A DNA stretch of 64,000 nucleotides from an uncultured Saprospiraceae bacterium (lineage in GTDB: Bacteria; Bacteroidota; Bacteroidia; Chitinophagales; Saprospiraceae), in assembly GCA_938015595.1 (NCBI GenBank), contig CALLPI010000015.1:60138-124137 (forward strand), in the 5' to 3' direction. The notes beneath the pieces were generated by a model. The model did not search any database. It had not been told where the DNA came from and saw only the letters and a list, made by a program, of their open reading frames with translations. How positions within the stretch are numbered: the stretch's first letter is position 1; each line of letters opens with the position of its first letter. Shown here piece after piece: positions 18,939 to 28,668 of the stretch. Both the position numbers and the translations under genes were made by a program.

Positions 18939-21482
18939 ATGGTAAAAAGCTTCTACAATACCGCATTTGCGGTTCTCTTCTTATTTACAGGATGGATCCT
19001 GCATGCACAGGGTAGCAATTCGCACAATTACGAAATACGCTTCCCAAAAGATGCCGAGGTCAATTGTGCAACCCCTAACCCCGACACCATCCTCACAGAA
19101 GAAATTGCCAATTGCGATTTGCTGGCCGTCAGTGTGCAGGATCAGTTCTTTTCTGCCTCTGGCAATGAGTGTTATAAAATAATGCGCACCTACGGTGTTA
19201 TCAATTGGTGTGAGTACGATGGCCAGGCGCCACCCGTCATTGTCAGCCGCGATGAAGACTGTGACGGTATCCCTGGCAATGCGCACATCTGGGTGCTGGT
19301 GCGCCCCAATGGCACCACGTATTTTGACGCCGATAATAACCAGGCCAACAACATTCCCGCTGCCAATACCCGACCCAACGGTTGCGATGGATACACCAAC
19401 CCTGCCGGCCACTGGATTAACAGCACCCTCAAGCCTGCCATTGCTTCGCGGGGGTACTGGTACTACACTCAGTTTATAAAAGTGTATGACAACATAAACC
19501 CCATGATCAACCTGGCGGCCTACCATACATTCTGCAGCTACGACACCCCCACCCAGGCTGACTCTGTATGCCATGGACCGGTGGCGCTTCAGTTTTCTGT
19601 GTCGGAGCTTTGTACGCCCAACGACGTTACTATCAAGGTGTTTCTAGATTTGTTCAACGATGGTATCTTCCCCTTTGACTACAATGTCCGCCGCAACCCC
19701 AACGGCTTGCTTTCAGGCAGTACCCAGGTCTTTACCATACAAGGTAGCTATCCCAACTACACCATTGTTAGCCAGGGGCAGGGGTTGCCTATTGGCACAC
19801 ACAAGTTTGAGATACACGCCGAAGACGGTTGCCGAAATACCGCCGCTGTCAGCGCCGTTGTACAAGTGAGAGACTGCAAGGCTCCTGCACCGATATGCCA
19901 CAACGGCCTCACCATCAGCCTCATGCCGGTGGATACCAACAATGATGGCCAGCTCGATGACGGTATGGCCGAAGTGTGGGCTACCGACTTTATTGCCAGC
20001 CCGATTGTGGATTGCACCCCGCCTATACACTACTCGGTGCGCCGCCCAGGGCAAGCCCCTGACATCAACCGCCTGAGCGTGACCTATACCTGCGAGGATT
20101 ATGACCATAGCATTGGCCCTGGCGGCACGCCGCACACGGTGTTTATTGACGCCTGGGATGGCGCCGGCAACCGCGATTTCTGTGAAACTTACTTGCTGCT
20201 TCAGTACTCTGGCAATGTATGTCCAGGCCCTCTTGTGACGGCTAATATTTCCGGACAACTGCGCTCGGCAGGTACGGGATATGGCGTGCAAAACTTTGCC
20301 GTGAGGTTGCAAGACGCCGGCCAGTCGCTCACGCTTACAGATACAGCTGGCTACTATCAATTTACCTCTTTGCCAGCATATCAAAACTATACAGTGCGAC
20401 CGCTTTCCGGTTCGCAGGTGGATTGCGTGACCACTTATGATGTCCTGCTGATACAGCGCCACATCCTGGGCATCCAGTTGCTCACCGGGCCGTACGTGCT
20501 CATTGGCTGCGATATCAATCGCTCTGGTAGCATCACTGTGCTGGATTTGATCCGCTTGCAACGCCGCATTTTGGCCATAGACACGCCCAGCGAACCCCTT
20601 GACTTTCATCGCTTCATTCCTGCGGACTATGTGTTCTCCAACCCAGCGAACCCCTGGCAAGATCCATTCCCAGAGCAAATTGCATTTGACAGCATTAGCC
20701 CAGGCGACCATCCTAACCAAGACTTTATAGTGATATGGGTAGGCGATGCCAGCGGCTGCAACACTCCCTCAATAGATGAGGTGGAGGAGCGCGGTACGTA
20801 CGTTGAAGTCGTCTTGGAAGACCGCTTAGTGCAAAAGGGAGAAACACTAACCGTAACCTTGAGTAGCGAGCAATTGGCCTCCATGGCTGGTTTTCAAATG
20901 GCCCTGCGTTTCAATCCTGAGGCGTTGCAATGGCAAGGCGCTGAATTCGACGGGGTGTTGGCGGAGGAAAACCTCGGTGCTCGCTTTGCCGCAGAAGGCG
21001 CGCTCTTATTCAGTTGGCTTAATCCCAATCAGCGCCGGCCTGGTACATATGGGCGCCGGCTGGTTCGCCTTGTGTTTGAAGCCTTGCAGTCAGGCCGTCT
21101 TAGTGATTGGATTAGTCTAAAGCCGCAGAGCGGATTTCCCAACGAAGCTTACGACCCGTCTATGGCCATTCGCGGGATTTCCCTGCGTTTTGAAGCACAT
21201 TCATCGGTTGCTGCTACGGCATTTCAATTGTATCAAAATCAGCCCAACCCAGCTTACAAGACGACTACCATCGGATTTACCCTACCGGAGGCTGTGCCGG
21301 CTCGCTTGAGCATCACTGACTTGCAGGGGTGTGTGCAATGGACGCAAGCCATACCGGAAACCTGGGGCGCTGGCTATCATCAGGTGGAGGTACCTACTGA
21401 TAAGCTACCGGCAGGCGTATGGTTTTACACACTTTCAGCAGGTAGCCATATTGCTACCCGACGTATGGTGGTGGTGCGCTGA
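18939..21482 (+). CDS. Exported protein with dockerin-like, cohesin-like and T9SS type A C-terminal sorting domains
   Basis: Signal peptide; VTTYDVLLIQRHILG...GCDINRSGSITVLDLIRLQRRILAID (dockerin-like pair); VEVVLEDRLVQKGETLTVTLSSEQLASMAGFQMALRFNPEALQW (cohesin-like); FQLYQNQPNPAYKTTTIGFTLPEAVPARLSITDLQG...GVWFYTLSAGSHIATRRMVVVR (T9SS type A CTD). Confidence 0.88.
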   Translation: MVKSFYNTAFAVLFLFTGWILHAQGSNSHNYEIRFPKDAEVNCATPNPDTILTEEIANCDLLAVSVQDQFFSASGNECYKIMRTYGVINWCEYDGQAPPVIVSRDEDCDGIPGNAHIWVLVRPNGTTYFDADNNQANNIPAANTRPNGCDGYTNPAGHWINSTLKPAIASRGYWYYTQFIKVYDNINPMINLAAYHTFCSYDTPTQADSVCHGPVALQFSVSELCTPNDVTIKVFLDLFNDGIFPFDYNVRRNPNGLLSGSTQVFTIQGSYPNYTIVSQGQGLPIGTHKFEIHAEDGCRNTAAVSAVVQVRDCKAPAPICHNGLTISLMPVDTNNDGQLDDGMAEVWATDFIASPIVDCTPPIHYSVRRPGQAPDINRLSVTYTCEDYDHSIGPGGTPHTVFIDAWDGAGNRDFCETYLLLQYSGNVCPGPLVTANISGQLRSAGTGYGVQNFAVRLQDAGQSLTLTDTAGYYQFTSLPAYQNYTVRPLSGSQVDCVTTYDVLLIQRHILGIQLLTGPYVLIGCDINRSGSITVLDLIRLQRRILAIDTPSEPLDFHRFIPADYVFSNPANPWQDPFPEQIAFDSISPGDHPNQDFIVIWVGDASGCNTPSIDEVEERGTYVEVVLEDRLVQKGETLTVTLSSEQLASMAGFQMALRFNPEALQWQGAEFDGVLAEENLGARFAAEGALLFSWLNPNQRRPGTYGRRLVRLVFEALQSGRLSDWISLKPQSGFPNEAYDPSMAIRGISLRFEAHSSVAATAFQLYQNQPNPAYKTTTIGFTLPEAVPARLSITDLQGCVQWTQAIPETWGAGYHQVEVPTDKLPAGVWFYTLSAGSHIATRRMVVVR

Positions 21483-21567
21483 GTGCCAAGCGTCGTACGT
21501 TATGAAGCTACAGCTATCATCATAGGTGTAATGAGTACCTAGAGTGGCCTTCGGATGAGCAATTGGC

Positions 21568-22000
21568 ACTCTTTTATCCAGTATTGTTACTGACAGTGCA
21601 GGATGCTATACGCACTCCGGCTATTCGTCGGTTCAGGTGCACATCACCCTCCAAGCGCTAGGAGACTATCTCAACGGCATCACCACTGCCGGCTTGGTGC
21701 GCATACAAAAGTACTTACCTGAGGATTGCCGCCGATGTTAATTTGTCCAACTTTATTTCGCTGCAGGATATCATTTGGCTGCGTCGGTTAATCCTGGACG
21801 TTATCCAGGAGCTACCTTTCCAAAAAAGTTGGTGGTTTATTCCTACAAGCCACAGTTTCCCCAAGCCTGATAAAATCCCAGGCACGAATCCTTTCAGGAG
21901 AGCGTGTCAGTTCATACAGATGCAGGAGTATGCTTCGAGAGGCATTTCAGGGCGGTCAAGTTGGGTTACTATGAACTTCAGCGCGGCGGTTCCTTGATGC
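21568..22000 (+). pseudogene. Frameshifted dockerin-like fragment, degraded paralog of the 18939-21482 gene
   Basis: Segments in different + frames align with the intact upstream protein: TLLSSIVTDSAGCYTHSGYSSVQVHITLQALGDYLNGITTAGLVRIQKYLPE (21568-), then ADVNLSNFISLQDIIWLRRLILDVIQELPFQKSWWFIPTSHSFPKPDKIPGTNPF (21731-), then FQESVSVHTDAGVCFERHFRAVKLGYYELQRGGS. Confidence 0.75.
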
Positions 22001-22012
22001 AGGCTTTGTCAC

Positions 22013-25000
22013 TCATCCGTTCTTTATGGGGGTAGCCTCCGTCATTTCAGGGCTGAAGTGAAACTCGCGGAAGTCCACCTGGCTCACACCTGATACGCCC
22101 TGTTCGGCCATATAGATACCATAGATGGTATCCACGGCGGCCATGGTGAGTTTGTTGTGGGTAACTATGATGAACTGGGAGTCTTTAGAAAATTTCTTGA
22201 TAATTTTGTTGAACTTGGCGATGTTGGTATCGTCAAGGGGGGCATCTACTTCGTCGAAGATGCAGAAAGGCGCAGGCTTAAGCAGATAAAGGGCAAAGAG
22301 TAGTGCTATAGCTGTGAGGGTCTTTTCGCCACCGGAGAGCTGGCTGATGGTTTGAGGGCGCTTGCCCTTGGGCCGGGCTACGATTTCAATTTTGGATTCA
22401 AGGGGGTTATTGCGTTCCAGAAGGATAAGGTCGCAGGTGTCGTCTTCGGTAAACAGACTTCGGAACACCTCGATGAAGTGTAGTCGTGCCCGCTCAAATG
22501 CGTCGAGAAACTGGGCGGTGGCAGTGTCCTCAATTTCTTGCATGGTTTGCAGCAAGGAGGCTTTGGCCTGGAGAATATCGTGGCGCTGGGCGGAAATAGT
22601 ATCGTAGCGCTCTTTCATTTCATCATAGGCTTCTACGGCCATGGGGTTTATTTCACCGTAAGTATCCAAGCGGCTTTTGAGGCGCTCTGTGCGTAGTTCA
22701 AGTTCCTCGATGGGTGTTTCGGAAGGCTGCTGCACCTGCATGATCTGATTGATGTCCACTTCAAACTCGATGTGCAGGCGTTGTGCTAAGGCGCCAAGTT
22801 CAAATTTGACCTCTGTAAACTTGTCTTTAAGATTATTGATGAGCATCTGGGCATCCTGGCGGACTTTGCCGGTTTTTCGCAGGCGTTCCTCCAATTCGTT
22901 GATCTGGCCGCGCGTTTGGAAGTAGGTCTGTTCAGCTTCGGACAAGGAAGTTTCGCGCTCCTTGCGCGCTTCCAGCGCCTGGGTTACGCGCTCGTGCAAT
23001 TGATCAATTGCTTTTTGTGCGGCGCGTATTTCTTGCTGGCTTTCGTCCAGTTTGCGTTGGCTGTTTTGTAGGGAGGTATGGAGTTCGGCAAGTTGCTTTT
23101 CGCGGAATTGGAGCTCTTGCTGCAGGGTAGCCCACTTGTTTTGTTGGCGGATGAACTGGATGTTTTTGTCGTTGAACAGTGCAGAAGCCTGGCTAAGTTG
23201 CTCAGCTGCATGCAGAAAGGAGCTATCCACGCCCGAAATGCGAGTTTTGGCCTGAGCAAGTGCTTGTTGTTTTTGCACCAGCAGCTGGTCAATGCTGACA
23301 GTGGCTTCTTGCAGCGCTTGTATTTTAGCTTGAGCTTCCATTTGCTGTGCCTGGCTGGTACGTATGAAGGATTCAAAACTTTCGATACGGGTGGCCAGGG
23401 ATACTTTCTGCTGGGCGAGCTGGTGTAGCTTGTTGCGCTCCTGCTGAATGCGCTCGGCGCCGCGTGCAGCTTTAAGTTGTTCTATCTTGCCTTTGCAAGC
23501 GGCATAAGCAGCAGCATATTGAGTGGCTTCGACCTCCAGGCGTTTGATAGCATTGTCGAGCACCTCTAGGTTTTTCTTGCGTCCAATGCGCTTGCCTTCA
23601 AACAAGCCAATGGAGCCTCCAGTAGCGCTGTGTGGCCGCTGGATGAAGCGCCCGCTGCGGGATAGGAGTATGATGTTGTCTTGAGCGGAGAGGGGCTGCA
23701 GGTCGTCATTTTCGGTAATGAGTACGCGCTCCAGCAAGAAGTCGCAGAGATTGCGATAGGCGGGGTCAGTTTCTACCAGATCGGAGGCGCGCAGGGTGTT
23801 AGGCAGTACGACAAGCGGAGCTACGTAGTCGTTGAAGGCTTCAAGAATGAAAAAGTTGGCCTTACCCTTTTGAGATTTGCTGAGCAGATTGATGGCTTGC
23901 CGGGCGTCGTCCAGGGAGGGTACTACGTAGTAGTTGAGGTAGGGTTCGAGATAGTTTTCAATGGCTACGCGATATTCCTCTTTCACGTAGATGATGTCAG
24001 AGAGGAGCGGAGCGTCCTTCTTCCACTCTTTGGAAGCACTCAGAAATCGGATGGATTCAGGAAATCCCTCCAGGTTTTCCACCATACTTTTGGTGAGCTT
24101 GAACTCGTTACGTCTGGCATCTAGTTCGCGGTTGATGCGGGTGAGTTGCATGGTGAGTTCATCCAGTTCCTTCTCGGTGGCTTGTAGATCATCGCGGCGC
24201 TTTTGCTCGGCTGCTTCGAGTGCTGTTACTGCCTTGGCTTGTTGGTGTTCTTTGGCTTGGAGGTCGTCCATTTGGGTTTGGAGTGTAGCCATTTCGCTAC
24301 TGCGCGCTTGCATTTGCAGGAGGTTGCGCTCTATATCTGCCTGGATATTTTGCCATTGGCTTTGGTTGATGGCCTTTTGCTTTTCCAACTCATATACTTC
24401 GCGTTCCAGCGTTTGCTGATGGCGCATGATGTCGTCGAGGCTGGCTTTGATGGCGCTGTGGCTCTGGCGTATTTGCATGAGGCTTTGTTCGGCGGCAGCC
24501 AGTTCCTGTTGTAGTTGTATCTCTATCTGCTTTTCGGTGTTGAGTTGGGCTCGATAGCGCTTGAGGTCGTTTTCTAGTTGGTTGATTTTGAGCTGGGTAT
24601 TGTTGATTTCTTCGCGTAGGCGCACCTCGTTGGTGTGGGCAAACTGCAGGCGCTGCTCCTGTATGCGCAGGTCGTTTTCAGTGTTGCGCAGTTGACCAAC
24701 GAGCTCGTTGAGGGCGCGCTGCTTCTCGCTTAGGTTTTTTTCTTTGTCTAAGTTGGCCTTTTTTTGCTGCTCGAGGGCGGCTTCGAGTTGTAGTACTTCC
24801 GTTTCAATACTTCTGTAGTGGTCTTCTTCGGTCTGGAGTTGAGTTTGCAGGGCGTGGTATTGCTGTTTCAGCCCCTGGGTTTTGTGCAGGGTCAGGTCAA
24901 TGCTGAGTGTTTTGTATTCTTGGCGGAGTTCGTAGTAGCGTTTGGTGCGTTTAGCTTGTTTTTCGAGGGTTTTGAGGTTGTTGTCAATTTCGAAAAGGAG

Positions 25001-25579
25001 GTCTTCGACGCGGTCGAGGTCGGCGGAGGCGCTCTCGAGTTTGGAGAGAGTTTCGCGCTTTTGTGCTTTGTATTTGGATATGCCGGCTGCCTGCTCAAAC
25101 ATGCGGCGGCGGGAGTTGTCCTTGTCATTGAGGATGTCATCTACCATACCCAGCGCGATGATGGCATAGGAGTTGGATCCGATGCCAGTATCCATTAGCA
25201 AGGTGGTGATGTCCTTAAGGCGGCAGGGCACGTTGTTGAGCCGGTACTCACTTTCGCCGGTGCGATACAACATGCGGGTGATGGTAACGGTGTGGTATTC
25301 GGTGGGCAGGAGGTTGCGGGTGTTTTCAAAGGTCAGCGAGACAGAGGCGACATTGCCGGGCTTGCGGTTTTTGGCACCGTTAAAAATGACGTTGGTCATT
25401 TGGTCTAGGCGTAGTTCGCTGCTTTTTTGCTCGCCTAGCACCCAGCGCACGGCATCTACGATGTTGGATTTGCCTGACCCGTTGGGGCCAACAATGCCAA
25501 TGACATTCTCATTGAAGTGGATGGTCGTTTCGGTAGCGAAACTTTTGAATCCCTTTATTTCTAGAGTTTTCAGCCGCAT
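22013..25579 (-). CDS. smc: Chromosome segregation protein SMC
   Basis: MRLKTLEIKGFKSFATETTIHFNENVIGIVGPNGSGKSNIVDAVRWVLGEQ; coiled coils and hinge; QLSGGEKTLTAIALLFALYLLKPAPFCIFDEVDAPLDDTNI. Confidence 0.98.
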   Translation of the reverse strand: MRLKTLEIKGFKSFATETTIHFNENVIGIVGPNGSGKSNIVDAVRWVLGEQKSSELRLDQMTNVIFNGAKNRKPGNVASVSLTFENTRNLLPTEYHTVTITRMLYRTGESEYRLNNVPCRLKDITTLLMDTGIGSNSYAIIALGMVDDILNDKDNSRRRMFEQAAGISKYKAQKRETLSKLESASADLDRVEDLLFEIDNNLKTLEKQAKRTKRYYELRQEYKTLSIDLTLHKTQGLKQQYHALQTQLQTEEDHYRSIETEVLQLEAALEQQKKANLDKEKNLSEKQRALNELVGQLRNTENDLRIQEQRLQFAHTNEVRLREEINNTQLKINQLENDLKRYRAQLNTEKQIEIQLQQELAAAEQSLMQIRQSHSAIKASLDDIMRHQQTLEREVYELEKQKAINQSQWQNIQADIERNLLQMQARSSEMATLQTQMDDLQAKEHQQAKAVTALEAAEQKRRDDLQATEKELDELTMQLTRINRELDARRNEFKLTKSMVENLEGFPESIRFLSASKEWKKDAPLLSDIIYVKEEYRVAIENYLEPYLNYYVVPSLDDARQAINLLSKSQKGKANFFILEAFNDYVAPLVVLPNTLRASDLVETDPAYRNLCDFLLERVLITENDDLQPLSAQDNIILLSRSGRFIQRPHSATGGSIGLFEGKRIGRKKNLEVLDNAIKRLEVEATQYAAAYAACKGKIEQLKAARGAERIQQERNKLHQLAQQKVSLATRIESFESFIRTSQAQQMEAQAKIQALQEATVSIDQLLVQKQQALAQAKTRISGVDSSFLHAAEQLSQASALFNDKNIQFIRQQNKWATLQQELQFREKQLAELHTSLQNSQRKLDESQQEIRAAQKAIDQLHERVTQALEARKERETSLSEAEQTYFQTRGQINELEERLRKTGKVRQDAQMLINNLKDKFTEVKFELGALAQRLHIEFEVDINQIMQVQQPSETPIEELELRTERLKSRLDTYGEINPMAVEAYDEMKERYDTISAQRHDILQAKASLLQTMQEIEDTATAQFLDAFERARLHFIEVFRSLFTEDDTCDLILLERNNPLESKIEIVARPKGKRPQTISQLSGGEKTLTAIALLFALYLLKPAPFCIFDEVDAPLDDTNIAKFNKIIKKFSKDSQFIIVTHNKLTMAAVDTIYGIYMAEQGVSGVSQVDFREFHFSPEMTEATPIKNG

Positions 25580-25621
25580 AGGGTTGCAAAGGTAGAAAGA
25601 ATGCAAAGAAAAACCACTATG

Positions 25622-26215
25622 CTAAGGATGGTCATAATTGGTCACTACTGCTCGCAGGTGTGCTAAATGCCTGGCTTTGCGAGCACTGCGCCGGCGTATG
25701 CTGGTAGGGGTGAAGAAGGTGTGTTTTTCCAGGAAGGATACCTGTAGGCGGTTCCACGCTTTTTCGTCCTGGAGGACTTGGTACATCTTCAACTCTTGGA
25801 AAAGTGTGAAGCCAATGTCGTAGAAATCGTCGCGCCCTAGGTAGTCCAGGTCGGCATCACATAGAATGGCTTCCAGAAAATTGGCGGGCGACTGAGGTAT
25901 TTTTGTGGCCATGATCATGCCACAGATGCGCTCGATTTCAATGGGGGTGTAATCAAAACGGGGCAAGTGCTCACGTACCAGGGTGCAGCTAAGCTGCTCA
26001 TGGTCTTTGTTGCTTTTGATGAAGCCGGAGTCATGAAACAGCGCAGCAGTCTTGAGCAATATGGATTCGTAGGGAGCAATGGATTCAGCCAGGCATAGCT
26101 CCTCTGTGACACGCAGCACGTCTAGTGTGTGGTGCAGGCCATGGTAAGACAGGCTAGCGGAGAGTTCGCGTGCTAGTTTGTCCAAGATGAAAGCCTTGGC
26201 TGCGTGATAGTTCAT
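25622..26215 (-). CDS. HD domain-containing (phosphohydrolase-like) protein
   Basis: LSYHGLHHTLDVLRV...LLKTAALFHDSGFIKSNKDHEQLS...ILCDADLDYLGRDDF. Confidence 0.88.
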   Translation of the reverse strand: MNYHAAKAFILDKLARELSASLSYHGLHHTLDVLRVTEELCLAESIAPYESILLKTAALFHDSGFIKSNKDHEQLSCTLVREHLPRFDYTPIEIERICGMIMATKIPQSPANFLEAILCDADLDYLGRDDFYDIGFTLFQELKMYQVLQDEKAWNRLQVSFLEKHTFFTPTSIRRRSARKARHLAHLRAVVTNYDHP

Positions 26216-26279
26216 TTACTCACAGTATGCGTAGCGTAAACGAGGTAATTGAGGGATAAATTGCCGCAAAGGCGTGAAG

Positions 26280-26311
26280 GTTGGGGCAGTACGTACTTGT
26301 TTTGCCCCAAC
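26280..26311 (-). terminator. Possible hairpin terminator downstream of the DUF4920 gene
   Basis: 9-bp inverted repeat gttggggca...tgccccaac; no strong T tract. Confidence 0.35.
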
Positions 26312-26325
26312 ACTTTACTTAAAGC

Positions 26326-26811
26326 TTACTTGCCTTTGTCCAGTAGGATAACCCCAGAAGCCAAGAAGTTGAGCTTTTTGGCAGGCTGCGTAATCAAAGC
26401 GATTTCCTCCTGTGTTTTACCGGCGTCTTCAGCGTAGTGACGGAGTTCTTCTACTGAAGTGACCTCGTAAAAGGCGTATCCGTTGATGATGACTTCCCTG
26501 CCGGCAATGTCTTTGGGCATGAAAAAACCGTAGTCCTTGAAGCGTACCATCATCTTCTCGCCGTTGTTGGTGGAGGAGACGATGTTCATCCAGCATCCTT
26601 TGGCTTGGCATACGCTTTCTACGGTACCGCGTACTTTGGCGTTCATTTTTTGCTTGCCTTCTATGCGCTTGAGCATTTGGTCATAACTCATTACTTTGGA
26701 AGGCTTGAAGGCTTCACCAAACACCTTGCCCTGGGGCGCGGAGGAGGCACCTTTCTGGGCAATACCGAGCATGGGCAAGCACAGCACTAGGACAAAAAGA
26801 TACTTTAGCAT
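26326..26811 (-). CDS. DUF4920 domain-containing exported protein
   Basis: MLKYLFVLVLCLPMLGIAQKG...GTVESVCQAKGCWMNIVSSTNNGEKMMVRFKDYGFFMPKDIAGREVIINGYAF. Confidence 0.85.
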   Translation of the reverse strand: MLKYLFVLVLCLPMLGIAQKGASSAPQGKVFGEAFKPSKVMSYDQMLKRIEGKQKMNAKVRGTVESVCQAKGCWMNIVSSTNNGEKMMVRFKDYGFFMPKDIAGREVIINGYAFYEVTSVEELRHYAEDAGKTQEEIALITQPAKKLNFLASGVILLDKGK

Positions 26812-27115
26812 GTTGATAACAAAGGTTAAATGAAAGAATAAGCGCCTTGCACAAAGCGTTAAAGCACTGTGCAATAAACACCCAATACAGCGGCAAATGT
26901 AAGGATTTTTTTAAAACCCGTCCAGCGCACAACAATATGTCTTCGGAGTAGTTATTACATTCAGATTTAAAAAACCTTCATATTTAACTCAGCCAGAATT
27001 GCTATTGCATCATCGCTACTCATTCGTAAAAGCAGCTACCGGACGGTGCCCTTCCAGCAATGAGATTGGCTAAGGCCGGGCTGCGAGGCTATCACTTGTC
27101 AAATACCCTTACGCA

Positions 27116-28642
27116 ATGAGAGCGATATTGAGTTTGTCTGCGGCTTTAGCCTGCTTTGTTTCTGTAAAAGCCCAGTATCAATGTATCAAAGGCAACTGCT
27201 GGAACGGCTATAGCGAATGCGTCTATCCCAGTGGCGCGCGCTTTGCCGGCAACTTTGTGGACGGCAAAATCCACGGAGAGGGTTCTATCACTTTCAGCAA
27301 TGGCGACCGCTATGTCGGTCACTGGAAAGATCACTACCGGGAGGGTCAAGGGCAGTTCTTCTTTGCAGATGGGCGCGTGTACAAAGGTAGTTTTGTACGC
27401 AATCGCTTCCACGGGCAAGGGGTACTTACCTGGCCTAATGGCGACCGCTATGAAGGCGCCTTTGCTGATGGCTATCGCCACGGTACAGGCACGCTCTATC
27501 AAGCCGACGGGAACACCTTGAGTGGGCTGTGGGAGCAAGACTGCTACCGTCCGGAGTGGCACAAAGGCATGATAGTGAGTGATACAACTAAGCTGCGCAA
27601 TTGCAACGTGGTGTATTGTGCCGATGGCGTAGGGCGTTACGTCTTTAAAGATGGCTCTCGCTACTATGGGCTTTTTGTCAAAGGTTTTCCGCAAGGACAA
27701 GGGCTCACGCTCTACCCCAGCGGCGACCGCTACGAGGGAGAATGGCGCAACAATGCGCCCCACGGTAAGGGGGTGATGTACTACAAGAGTGGCAAGGTAC
27801 TTGGCGCTGTGTGGGAGAACGGCAAAGCAGTGCGCCAGTTGTTCTACGAAAGTGAGCACTTCAGCCGAAATGGCGTAGCTATTGAGTACAGCAACGAAGT
27901 GCGCATTTGGGCAGTGCTCATTGGCGTGGCACAGTACAATCATATGCCAACCTTGCGTTATACTGACGACGATGCCTATCAACTGTTTGCCTTCCTCAAA
28001 AGCCCGGAGGGCGGCGCCTTACCTGACAACCAGATACAACTGCTCATAGATGAAGATGCTACCCGAAAAAACATCCTGGATGCTATGCGCATGGTATTGC
28101 TGCGCGCCGATGACAACGACGTAGTCATCTTTTACTTTTCCGGGCACGGGCTGCAGGGCTGTTTTCTGCCTTTTGATTACGACGGCCTTCAGAATAAACT
28201 CGGCCACCAGGAAGTCAGAGAACTGCTCTTGGCTAGCCGCGCCAAACACAAAGTCGTACTGGCCGACGCCTGTCATGCTGGCTCATTGCAAAGCCCGGCT
28301 TTGGCCGCCCGCGCCACAAATATAGGTGCAACACTGCAAGCCTACTACGAAGCGTTCGACAATTCGGAAGGCGGCCTGGCACTTTTACTTTCTTCCAAAG
28401 GCGAGGAGTACTCGCTGGAAGATGGCGGCTTGCGCTCTGGTGTGTTTAGCCACTTCCTGATTCGCGGCCTCAAAGGAGAAGCCGATAAAGACCGCAATCG
28501 CATTGTGACTATCCAAGAGTTGTATGACTTCGTGTATGGTCACGTTCGCCGCTACACCGCAGGGGTGCAGTCGCCCGTTCTCAGCGGGCAGTTTGACAGC
28601 AATATGCCGGTGGGCATTGTGCGCCTGGAGGCCAACCGCTGA
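27116..28642 (+). CDS. Exported MORN-repeat protein with C-terminal caspase-like (C14) peptidase domain
   Basis: Signal peptide MRAILSLSAALACFVSVKAQ; repeated YPSGARFAGNF, FSNGDRYVGHWKDHYREGQGQ, WPNGDRYEGAFADGYRHGTGT, YPSGDRYEGEWRNNAPHGKG; caspase motifs VIFYFSGHG (His) and KVVLADACHAG (Cys). Confidence 0.92.
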   Translation: MRAILSLSAALACFVSVKAQYQCIKGNCWNGYSECVYPSGARFAGNFVDGKIHGEGSITFSNGDRYVGHWKDHYREGQGQFFFADGRVYKGSFVRNRFHGQGVLTWPNGDRYEGAFADGYRHGTGTLYQADGNTLSGLWEQDCYRPEWHKGMIVSDTTKLRNCNVVYCADGVGRYVFKDGSRYYGLFVKGFPQGQGLTLYPSGDRYEGEWRNNAPHGKGVMYYKSGKVLGAVWENGKAVRQLFYESEHFSRNGVAIEYSNEVRIWAVLIGVAQYNHMPTLRYTDDDAYQLFAFLKSPEGGALPDNQIQLLIDEDATRKNILDAMRMVLLRADDNDVVIFYFSGHGLQGCFLPFDYDGLQNKLGHQEVRELLLASRAKHKVVLADACHAGSLQSPALAARATNIGATLQAYYEAFDNSEGGLALLLSSKGEEYSLEDGGLRSGVFSHFLIRGLKGEADKDRNRIVTIQELYDFVYGHVRRYTAGVQSPVLSGQFDSNMPVGIVRLEANR

Positions 28643-28668
28643 TGCACATCTAGGAGGTGGCGCTCCGC

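Noticed and set aside
19713-20720. 335-aa minus-strand ORF antisense to the T9SS dockerin/cohesin gene
   Set aside because: No recognisable domain; the opposite strand has a signal peptide, domains and a CTD. Shadow ORF.
27146-27982. 278-aa minus ORF
   Set aside because: Antisense to the MORN repeats; no independent coding signal.
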